From JBDXHU01 sp039989475 (GTDB lineage Bacteria > Pseudomonadota > Gammaproteobacteria > Pseudomonadales > Halieaceae): a DNA stretch of 64,000 bases. Position 1 is the first letter of the stretch; every line of letters begins with the position of its first letter. Below the pieces are notes generated by a model, which was not told where the DNA came from, searched no databases, and saw only the letters and a list, made by a program, of their open reading frames with translations. A program made the translations under genes and the position numbers. Below are positions 22,605 to 29,824 of the stretch, one piece after another. The stretch lies in contig JBDXHU010000009.1 in NCBI GenBank assembly GCA_039989475.1, positions 248,001 to 312,000 of the forward strand, read 5' to 3'.

Positions 22605-23135
22605 TCAGCGACAACCGCAATCGCAGGAAAAGCCTACGTAGGTGCCGCAGCTGAATATACCTGGATCCTGATCGACATCTTTTACCACCACGCCCGTCGC
22701 GCAGACGCCCGGCGAACATGAACTGCCGCCGGTGCAAGAACCTTGCAAGGAACCGCACAAGGCTTCAGCTTCACGGAACGCCATGTCCATCGAGGTACGG
22801 CACCCCTGCCAGGTGCTGACCTGAACAAAGCGGTAAATCTTGTCCGTGCCATCCGATGAACAGGCGACACCGCTGGGAATCGGTGGTGCGACATCCATGC
22901 TGAGCTCATGACCGCACCGAATCATCATCAGGATGGCGATCAGGATTAATAATATGAGAACCCACCTGGACGCAATTTTCCAGAGCGCCTGAAATCGGCG
23001 CCATCGAAACAACCATCGGTTGCGTCGAAGAAATTCTTCCATTTCTTCAACTTCTTTCAACCACCACTCGGCGTTTTCTTTGGACATCCCCTCGCGTAGG
23101 CGTCGGAGAATTTCTGCAGCTTCTTCGGGAGTCAT
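22605..23135 (-). CDS. Single-TM protein with Cys-rich C-terminal domain
   Basis: Not a family I recognise. A charged helical N-terminus (1-55, EEAAEILRRLREGMSKENAEWWL) is followed by one TM helix (about 57-72, WVLILLILIAILMMI) and a ~100-residue domain with twelve cysteines, including CTGGSSCSPGVC and the terminal CGTYVGFSCDCGC. With the basic segment WRWRRFQALWK before the TM, the Cys-rich domain should be periplasmic and disulphide-bonded. The N-terminal motif resembles the cytoplasmic tails of small membrane proteins preceding DUF1700-type domains. It has its own terminator and is bracketed by repeats. Confidence 0.7.
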   Translation of the reverse strand: MTPEEAAEILRRLREGMSKENAEWWLKEVEEMEEFLRRNRWLFRWRRFQALWKIASRWVLILLILIAILMMIRCGHELSMDVAPPIPSGVACSSDGTDKIYRFVQVSTWQGCRTSMDMAFREAEALCGSLQGSCTGGSSCSPGVCATGVVVKDVDQDPGIFSCGTYVGFSCDCGCR

Positions 23136-23445
23136 AACGATACCTCGATCTTCAGGGGCTTCCGCCCACGAGTGTTTGACCGATTGGCTGCCCAGTGAAT
23201 TTCGGGCTGTTGGAGAAGTCTTCCCTGAAGTTGTGCCTTTCGGTAACAGGCCTATCGCTTGATCTTCTTCCTTTATACGCCGAATAAAAGAAAATGAAAA
23301 TCAGGAAACCGGAGAGAATTGACGCACACGCCCTGATGGGGACAGTTCACTTATCTCCATTAGTCTACTGACAACAATCGTGGTCTGTCCCCGATTCCTG
23401 GTCTGTTTAATCGACTCTGACCCCATTTTTCATCCGATTGTCTGC
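23136..23445. other. Intergenic stretch with REP-like sequence
   Basis: No gene is visible. It contains a GGGGACAGTTCACTTAT fragment (23338-23354), another common extragenic motif, and the inverted composite repeat at 23374-23430. The remainder shows nothing. Confidence 0.6.
23374..23430 (-). repeat. REP-like composite element (copy 2, inverted)
   Basis: Inverted copy of the 21959-22010 element: AATCGTGGTCTGTCCCC, GATTCCTGGTCTG, then TTTAATCGACTCTGACCCCA. Together the two copies bracket the VOC and Cys-rich genes as a 1.4-kb segment. Confidence 0.8.
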
Positions 23446-25176
23446 TCAATGATCCTCTGCCATGCCCGCACCTGCCGGAATCCGGACATGCTCGACCAGC
23501 TCGCGAATACGCTCCGGCGGTCGCGCAGTGACTGCCGATACGGCAAAGGCAACGGTGAAGTTGACCATGGCGCCCACAGCACCGAATGCATTGGGCTCGA
23601 TACCCAGGAACCAGTTCGGCGGCATGTCGCCCAGGAAAGCGGTCGAGGCAACAAACATCACCCCCTTGTGCTGGAACACGTATAGCAGTGTCACGCTAAT
23701 GCCCGCCACCATGCCGGCAATGGCGCCTTCCTTATTCACTCGCTGGGAGAAAATCCCCATCATCAGCGCCGGGAAAATACTCGACGCAGCCAGCCCAAAG
23801 GCCAGCGCTACCGTGCCGGCGGCAAAATCCGGTGGGTTGAGGCCCAAATAACCCGCCCCCGCAATCGCTGCCATCATCGCCAGGCGCCCCGCCATCAGTT
23901 CCTGCCGATCGCTGATGCCCGGCGCAATAATGCCTTTGAGCAGGTCGTGTGAAATGGCTGATGCAATGGTTAACAACAGGCCCGCCGCCGTGGACAGCGC
24001 CGCCGCCAGGCCGCCGGCCGCGACCAGGGCGATTACCCAATTGGGTAGCTGTGCAATTTCCGGGTTTGCCAGCACCATGATGTCGTTGTCGACCTTGACC
24101 ATTTCATTGACGGCGGGATCCGAGGTGTACTGGATGCGCCCATCGCCATTTTTGTCCTCGAAGGCCAGCAGCCCGGTTTTTTCCCAGTTCTTGAACCACT
24201 GGGGACGCTCTTCATAGACCAGGTGTTGCCCGGGCTCGGGTTCCAGCGTCTGCACGAAATTGAGTCTGGCCATGCCGGCGACTGCCGGTGCTGTGGTGTA
24301 GAGAATGGCAATAAACACCAACGCCCAGCCGGCGGATGTGCGGGCATCGTGCACTTTTGGCACGGTGAAGAAGCGGATAATCACGTGTGGCAGGCCGGCG
24401 GTTCCGATCATCAGCGACAAGGTGTACATGAACATGTTGAGCCCACTGATGCGCACGTCAGTGCTGTACTCCCTGAAGCCCAGGTCGGTCACGATCAGGT
24501 CCAGCTTTTCCAACAAGTAGGTATCGCTTCCGGCCAGGGTGCTACCCAATCCCAACTGGGGAAACGGGTTGCCGGTGAGGTTCAGGCTGATAAAGATGGC
24601 GGGGATGGTGTAGGCCGTGATCAGCACACAGTACTGGGCAATCTGGGTGTAGGTGATGCCCTTCATGCCGCCCAGCACGGCATAGATGAAAACAATGCCC
24701 ATGCCGACATACAGGCCTGTGCTGTAGTCCACTTCCAGGAAGCGGGAGAAGGCCACCCCCACGCCCTTCATCTGCCCGATGACATAGGTCACTGAACAGA
24801 TGATCAGGCACACCACGGCCACCGTGCGAGCCGTGCTTGAATAAAAGCGGTCGCCGATAAAGGCCGGCACTGTGAACTTGCCGTATTTACGCAGGTAGGG
24901 CGCCAGGAACATGGCGAGGATAACAAAGCCACCGGTCCATCCCATCAGGAATACCGAGCCGCCATACCCCATGAACGCAATCAGCCCGGCCATGGAAATA
25001 AAGGAGGCGGCCGACATCCAGTCCGCCGCGGTGGCCATGCCGTTGGCCACCGGGTGCACGCCACCATCGGCCACGTAAAAGGCTTTTACAGAACTGGCCC
25101 GGGAGCGCAGGGCGATAAAGATGTACAGCGCAAAGGTGGCGCCAACAACCAGGTAGGTCAGGGTTTTCAGTTCCAC
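23446..25176 (-). CDS. Sodium:solute symporter, large subunit
   Basis: A 576-residue SSS-family transporter with about 13 predicted TM helices, starting MELKTLTYLVVGATFALYIFIALRS. Sodium-site features of the family are visible, such as GMATAADWMSAASFISMAGLI at 48-68 and the conserved TAxxLLLTIASAISHDL region near 400. A ~60-residue charged insert (about 310-370, with an EDKNGDGRIQY loop) lies between helices. It forms a two-gene unit with the small DUF4212-type subunit 2 nt upstream. ActP-like acetate or other organic-acid uptake is likely; the substrate is not proven. Confidence 0.92.
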   Translation of the reverse strand: MELKTLTYLVVGATFALYIFIALRSRASSVKAFYVADGGVHPVANGMATAADWMSAASFISMAGLIAFMGYGGSVFLMGWTGGFVILAMFLAPYLRKYGKFTVPAFIGDRFYSSTARTVAVVCLIICSVTYVIGQMKGVGVAFSRFLEVDYSTGLYVGMGIVFIYAVLGGMKGITYTQIAQYCVLITAYTIPAIFISLNLTGNPFPQLGLGSTLAGSDTYLLEKLDLIVTDLGFREYSTDVRISGLNMFMYTLSLMIGTAGLPHVIIRFFTVPKVHDARTSAGWALVFIAILYTTAPAVAGMARLNFVQTLEPEPGQHLVYEERPQWFKNWEKTGLLAFEDKNGDGRIQYTSDPAVNEMVKVDNDIMVLANPEIAQLPNWVIALVAAGGLAAALSTAAGLLLTIASAISHDLLKGIIAPGISDRQELMAGRLAMMAAIAGAGYLGLNPPDFAAGTVALAFGLAASSIFPALMMGIFSQRVNKEGAIAGMVAGISVTLLYVFQHKGVMFVASTAFLGDMPPNWFLGIEPNAFGAVGAMVNFTVAFAVSAVTARPPERIRELVEHVRIPAGAGMAEDH

Positions 25177-25178
25177 GG

Positions 25179-25451
25179 TTAGTCCCTGTCCTCGTGCACA
25201 TCGAACTCACGGTCCAGCGCATCCATCCTGCGTGCGTAGTAGAAGATCAAAACGACAAACACGTAAATTGAACCCTGCTGGGCGAACCAGAAACCGAGCG
25301 GGTAGCCACCGAGGTGAAACTGGTTGAGGAAATCCACCAGCAGGATGCCGCAGCCGAAACTCACGACAAACCAGATCAACAACAACTTGAACATCAGCGC
25401 CAGGTTGCGCTTCCAGTAAGCACGGGCACGGGTGTCGCTCAGATCGGACAT
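25179..25451 (-). CDS. Symporter small subunit, DUF4212 family
   Basis: A 90-residue membrane protein with two TM helices (about 20-45, LLIWFVVSFGCGILLVDFLN, and 55-75, GFWFAQQGSIYVFVVLIFYY) and a charged end. It matches the DUF4212 small subunit that always precedes this class of sodium:solute symporter. The gap to the large subunit is 2 nt, so they are co-translated. Confidence 0.93.
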   Translation of the reverse strand: MSDLSDTRARAYWKRNLALMFKLLLIWFVVSFGCGILLVDFLNQFHLGGYPLGFWFAQQGSIYVFVVLIFYYARRMDALDREFDVHEDRD

Positions 25452-25503
25452 GGTCTATCCCCTGTTATTCTTATACCTGCGGAGATGATAACCCGCGCGG
25501 GGG

Positions 25504-25535
25504 AATTGGGGACAGACCACGATTGTCGGTCTGTC
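25504..25535 (+). repeat. REP-like motif B hairpin
   Basis: AATTGGGGACAGACCACGAT followed by GGTCTGTC; GACAGACC (25511-25518) pairs with GGTCTGTC (25528-25535). Same family as at 22000 and 23380, in the intergenic region before the tRNA-Val terminator. Confidence 0.7.
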
Positions 25536-25570
25536 GAACAGCGGTTCTAATCGAAGCCTCCACCTGCAAA

Positions 25571-25602
25571 TAAAAAAGGCCCACCTTTTCAGGCGAGCCT
25601 TT
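25571..25602 (-). terminator. Terminator downstream of tRNA-Val
   Basis: On the minus strand AAGGCTCGCCTGAAAAGGTGGGCCTT folds as an interrupted stem and runs into TTTTTT (25577-25571). Confidence 0.7.
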
Positions 25603-25608
25603 GATATT

Positions 25609-25685
<77 letters not shown>

Positions 25686-25719
25686 GTTGTCTTGAGGTCG
25701 CGCATTATATAGACAGATG

Positions 25720-27735
25720 TCAGTTTAGAAAAGCCTGCTGCTTGATCTCGGCCAGTTCGTCGCGCACCCGGGCTGCATCCTCAAATTCCAGGTTCTTGGC
25801 GTGTTCCAGCATCTGGTCTTCCATCTGCTTGAGCTTGCGCGCCAGCGCCTCTGGCGTCAGATTGAGGATCTCGGCGGCGTAGTCGCCCCGGCGCTCTGCC
25901 ACCTTGCGGCCACGGGCCTTGCCGTGGGCCGAGGAATAGGCGCCTTCCAGGATATCGGTGACCGCCTTCTGCACCCCTTTGGGAGTAATGCCGTGCTCGA
26001 TGTTATAGGCCTCCTGCTTGGCGCGGCGGCGGTCTGTTTCGGCGATGGCGCGCTCCATGGAGCCGGTCAGTTTGTCGGCATAGAGAATAGCGCGGCCATT
26101 GATGTGGCGGGCGGCCCGACCGATGGTCTGGATCAGGCTGCGGTCAGAGCGCAGGAACCCTTCCTTGTCGGCATCGAGGATCGTCACCAGCGACACCTCT
26201 GGCATATCCAGGCCCTCCCGCAGCAGGTTGATACCCACCAGCACATCGAACTCGCCCAGACGCAGGTCGCGGATAATTTCCACACGCTCGACGGTTTCGA
26301 TATCCGAGTGCAGGTAGCGCACCTTGATGCCCTGCTCGCTCAGGTATTCGGTCAGGTCCTCTGCCATGCGCTTGGTCAACACGGTCACCAATACCCGCTC
26401 ACCTTTGGCCGTGTTGAGTTTTATCTCTGACAGCAGGTCATCGACCTGGGTCAGGGCCGGGCGCACTTCGACACCTGGGTCTACCAGGCCGGTGGGACGC
26501 ACCAGCTGGTCCACGGTGCGACCTGCATGTTCGAGTTCATAGGGGCCTGGCGTGGCCGAGACAAACACTCTCTGCGCGGCCAGCGACTCCCACTCCTCAA
26601 AGCGCAGGGGCCGGTTATCCAGTGCCGAGGGGAGCCGGAAACCATATTCGACCAGGGTCTCCTTGCGCGAGCGGTCACCCCGGTACATGCCACCGATTTG
26701 CGGCACGCCAACGTGAGACTCATCCACCACCACCAGCGCATTGGAGGGTAAGTAATCAAACAGGGTCGGCGGTGGCTCTCCAGGGGCCCGCCCGGACAGG
26801 TAGCGGGAGTAGTTCTCAATGCCCTGGCAGTATCCCAGTTCACGCATCATCTCCAGGTCGTAGCGGGTGCGTTGCTCCAGGCGCTGGGCTTCGACCAGCT
26901 TGTCGTTCTCCTTGAGTTGCTTCAGGCGCTGCTCCAGTTCCTGTTCGATATCGCCCAGCGCACCGAGAATGACATCGCGCGAGGTCACATAGTGCGTCTT
27001 GGGGTAAATGGTGATCCTGGGCAAATCGCGCTCGATGGCGCCGGTGAGCGGATCAAACTGGCTGATGCGCTCAATCTCCTCGTCGAACAGCTCTATCCTG
27101 ATCGCCTCGCGCTCCGAGTCGGCCGGGTAGATATCCACCACATCGCCGCGCACCCGGTAGGTACCGCGCTTGAAATCAACATCGTTGCGGGTGTACTGCA
27201 ATTCCGCCAGGCGTCGCAGCACGGCGCGCTGGTCGATCTGCTCGCCGCGCACCATGTGCAAGACCATCTTGAAGTAGGATTCCGGGTCGCCGAGGCCGTA
27301 GATTGCCGACACGGTGGCCACCACCAGGCAGTCCTCCCGCTCCATCAGTGCCTTGGTGGCAGACAGGCGCATTTGCTCGACGTGTTCGTTGATCGAGGCG
27401 TCTTTCTCTATAAAGGTGTCAGAAGACGGCACATAGGCCTCGGGCTGGTAGTAATCGTAATAGGAGACGAAGTACTCCACCGCGTTTTCCGGGAAGAATT
27501 CCTTGAACTCTCCGTAGAGCTGGGCCGCCAGGGTCTTGTTCGGCGCCATGACAATGGTCGGGCGCTGCAATTGCTGCACCAGGTTGGCGATGGTGAAGGT
27601 CTTGCCGGAGCCGGTTACTCCCAGCAGGATCTGGGAGGCAAGCCCGGCCTGCACCCCTTCGAGCAGCCCCTTGATGGCATTGGGCTGGTCACCGGTAGGG
27701 GAGAAATCAGATACGACCTGGAACGGTTTGGACAT
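25720..27735 (-). CDS. uvrB: Excinuclease ABC subunit B
   Basis: The 671-residue damage-verification helicase-like subunit of UvrABC repair. Walker A GVTGSGKTFT at about 39-48, the beta-hairpin YYDYYQPEAYVP at about 92-103 that inserts into DNA, helicase motifs DESHVGVP (about 337) and QTIGRAARHINGRA (about 540), and the C-terminal UVR domain (about 628-665) for UvrC binding. Standard length. A SOS box was not identified upstream. Confidence 0.98.
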   Translation of the reverse strand: MSKPFQVVSDFSPTGDQPNAIKGLLEGVQAGLASQILLGVTGSGKTFTIANLVQQLQRPTIVMAPNKTLAAQLYGEFKEFFPENAVEYFVSYYDYYQPEAYVPSSDTFIEKDASINEHVEQMRLSATKALMEREDCLVVATVSAIYGLGDPESYFKMVLHMVRGEQIDQRAVLRRLAELQYTRNDVDFKRGTYRVRGDVVDIYPADSEREAIRIELFDEEIERISQFDPLTGAIERDLPRITIYPKTHYVTSRDVILGALGDIEQELEQRLKQLKENDKLVEAQRLEQRTRYDLEMMRELGYCQGIENYSRYLSGRAPGEPPPTLFDYLPSNALVVVDESHVGVPQIGGMYRGDRSRKETLVEYGFRLPSALDNRPLRFEEWESLAAQRVFVSATPGPYELEHAGRTVDQLVRPTGLVDPGVEVRPALTQVDDLLSEIKLNTAKGERVLVTVLTKRMAEDLTEYLSEQGIKVRYLHSDIETVERVEIIRDLRLGEFDVLVGINLLREGLDMPEVSLVTILDADKEGFLRSDRSLIQTIGRAARHINGRAILYADKLTGSMERAIAETDRRRAKQEAYNIEHGITPKGVQKAVTDILEGAYSSAHGKARGRKVAERRGDYAAEILNLTPEALARKLKQMEDQMLEHAKNLEFEDAARVRDELAEIKQQAFLN

Positions 27736-27869
27736 AGTACAGCTATACGCAAATTGGCGAAAAAGGGACCTATTATCGACTATCCGGCCACTAAAGTAAT
27801 ATGCCGGAATTACCTATTGACCGTTGCGGGGCGTATCATTAATATACGCGACCTCTACCCGAGTACCAT

Positions 27870-27945
27870 TCCGCCTTAGCTCAGTTGGTAGAGCAATTGA
27901 CTGTTAATCAATGGGTCGCTGGTTCGAGCCCAGCAGGCGGAGCCA
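27870..27945 (+). tRNA. tRNA-Asn (anticodon GTT)
   Basis: Complete cloverleaf: acceptor TCCGCCT/AGGCGGA, D-arm AGCTCAGTTGGTAGAGC, anticodon loop CTGTTAA giving GTT, T-arm GGTTCGAGCC, encoded CCA. Followed by a terminator. Confidence 0.95.
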
Positions 27946-27952
27946 AACATCG

Positions 27953-27980
27953 AAAAACCCGACCCCAGGTCGGGTTTTTT
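27953..27980 (+). terminator. Rho-independent terminator after tRNA-Asn
   Basis: ACCCGACC (27957-27964) pairs with GGTCGGGT (27968-27975), followed by a T-run to 27980; the A-run before it makes it usable on both strands. Confidence 0.9.
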
Positions 27981-28104
27981 ATGTTCGCCTGTCTGGGCGA
28001 GAAGAGCCCAGTTGGGTGAACCGGCGGTCTTCGGCGAGTACTGCTCGCCGGCCGGTGAACGACCGAGCGCCCTTTAAGCGCGAGGGCCGGAGGAGCCAAA
28101 TTCG

Positions 28105-28131
28105 AAAAGCCCCTCATTTGAGGGGCTTTTT
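28105..28131 (+). terminator. Second terminator-like hairpin
   Basis: AAAAGCCCCTC (28105-28115) pairs perfectly with GAGGGGCTTTT (28120-28130) and ends in Ts. There is no gene directly upstream, so it is either orphaned or closes an unseen small transcript starting near 27981. Confidence 0.75.
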
Positions 28132-28228
28132 CGTATCTGGGCCAGTCTAAAATTGGGCGTAGCCCAGTTGGGTAAAAATGGAGCCCTTGAGTGAGCGCTG
28201 CTGGCAGCTCCCAGAACTGAAGAATCTT

Positions 28229-28245
28229 ACTCTGACCCCATTTTT
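28229..28245 (-). repeat. REP-like motif A fragment
   Basis: ACTCTGACCCCATTTTT, the inverted end of the motif A repeat seen at 21960-23430; only half of the motif is present. It lies 14 bases from the stop of the DUF2799 gene. Confidence 0.6.
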
Positions 28246-28259
28246 GCACAGGATAGAAG

Positions 28260-28874
28260 TCAGTAATAAACCGGCCGCTCCAGCGCCGCATACTCTGCCT
28301 CTTTTACAGACAGCTCCGCTTCGTCGTCGCGGATCCCAGCCCTCAACTCACCGATTTCTATGGTGTGGTTCTTGACGTCAAGCAGCAGCGCAACGCGTTC
28401 CTCGACGGTCGTCTCATTACCGGCGACCTTGAGGGTCTTCTCGGCGATCGACTTCTCCAGGGCGCGGATGCGACTATTACCGTTGTTGATCCGCGCATTC
28501 AGCGAGGAGACCGCACTGGACAGCACGTAATGCTCTCGGCCCAGGCGGTAGGCAACCAGGAAATCGGACTCCATATCATCCGGGCAGATGCCGCGATAGG
28601 AAGTGCCGCTGCGACCCTGGTTAAAGCCATTGCTCTCGGTGCAAAAGTTGCGCACACCCTCCGAGTAACCCTGCTGGTACAGCGCCAGGTTCGGGCTCAC
28701 ACCGTGCTCGGCGCAATCCTTGCGGTATTCCCCGATCCGGGCCTGTGTCCTGCCGCTGGTGCCGTCTTCGAAGCCGATCATGCGCCAATCCGCTGAGGTA
28801 CACTCCGCCTGATTCATGCCTGCACAGCCTGACAGGACCAGTATGGTGCATGCCGCGATGATACATTTTTTCAT
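28260..28874 (-). CDS. DUF2799-family lipoprotein
   Basis: A 204-residue lipoprotein with signal peptide and lipobox LSGC (Cys 17). Residues 25-115 show the DUF2799 pattern (DWRMIGFEDGTSGR...YQQGYSEGVRNFC...GICPDD), followed by a helical, coiled-coil-like tail (120-195, LNARINNGNSRIRALEKSIAEK). Function of the family is unknown. It is monocistronic. Confidence 0.85.
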   Translation of the reverse strand: MKKCIIAACTILVLSGCAGMNQAECTSADWRMIGFEDGTSGRTQARIGEYRKDCAEHGVSPNLALYQQGYSEGVRNFCTESNGFNQGRSGTSYRGICPDDMESDFLVAYRLGREHYVLSSAVSSLNARINNGNSRIRALEKSIAEKTLKVAGNETTVEERVALLLDVKNHTIEIGELRAGIRDDEAELSVKEAEYAALERPVYY

Positions 28875-29824
28875 GGGGGTCCACCTCTCAGGTGACAGGA
28901 AGCGTAGGATTCTGACCAGATTAGTAGGTACGTGCGCACAACCACAATTGAATCAACCGTTATCTGTGACCCAAGTAACACAATGACTGCTGATCGAGGG
29001 CATCAGAGGTTTCATAACTTGAGTGTACCCTGGAAATCCCAGACAACGTGTATAAGAAGTATAAAGCACACCTCCCAAACAGATGCCAGCGTATCGTTGA
29101 TTTGAAAAGACGCTACGGATCAAATCCGCCGGCTGAAACCAACGGCACTCAGGCTCTCCCGGGCTTTCCTGACATCCTTAGCGCTCACCAGGAGCATACG
29201 GCACAGACGCTGCCTGCACCCGGCTTGAGGGTGAAGACACAGCCTCCCTAACGACTGATCAGGCAAAGAAATCCAGCTGCAGCGGGCCGCGGCACTTCTC
29301 GCAGACCGTGATATCAGATGAATTTGCTATAACCGTGATCTATGTCTAGACCTGGGCGGGCCCCCGACCTCATCAGTTACAGGGACTTAATCTCTGGAAA
29401 GTTGCAAACAATGTAATTCACATCGAGTGCACGAACCGCTTCATGCGTCGGCGCAATACAGAGAATCCTATCTGCGTCCACGATGGGGAGCCAAACATAA
29501 AAGAGCCCGGCTGGAAGGTCACACTGCGAACTTCACCTGTACCATGATCATTACTGAGATCTGCTACCGATTCATGGTAGCCTCGAAACTGCTTACCGCG
29601 TCGCGCTTGCGCGACGCGGGCTGGCCTGCAAGACTGTGGAGTTGGTGGAGGTATTGCGACACAAGCCGCATTTTCACACCAAGAACTTGCGCTTCTCGCC
29701 CACTTCCGCTTTTTTGTTAAGATCAGCTTACTGTGGCCGCGCGGTATCCAGTCGACCCCATAACAAACCGCTGGAAAGATCTGGCGAAAGAAGAAATGAG
29801 GGCCGGTAGAGCCGGTAAACATAG
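28875..29824. other. 950-bp intergenic region
   Basis: No convincing gene on either strand. The one conspicuous element is a perfect 24-bp palindrome at 29596-29619. The final 120 bases should hold the promoter of the Glu/Pro-rich gene. The remainder is featureless to me. Confidence 0.5.
29596..29619. repeat. Perfect palindrome with 11-bp arms
   Basis: CCGCGTCGCGC, TT, GCGCGACGCGG. No T-run follows. It stands 205 bases upstream of the next gene in otherwise plain DNA and could be a protein-binding site or a REP-type relic. Confidence 0.6.

Larger units (their letters stand above)
27981..28259. other. Non-coding patch with duplicated tRNA-flank-like sequence
   Basis: No gene. AGCCCAGTTGGGT occurs at about 28007 and again at about 28160. 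A GGCGAG/CTCGCC stem lies near 28033-28049, and a second GGAGGAGCCAAATTCGAAAA (28090-28109) repeats the pattern of a tRNA 3' end followed by a terminator. It looks like a decayed duplication of the tRNA-Asn downstream region. Confidence 0.4.

Noticed and set aside
27908..28291. Minus-strand frame over tRNA-Asn and its flank (ends LAPPAGLEPATH)
   Set aside because: Also a tRNA-derived artefact; no ribosome binding site.
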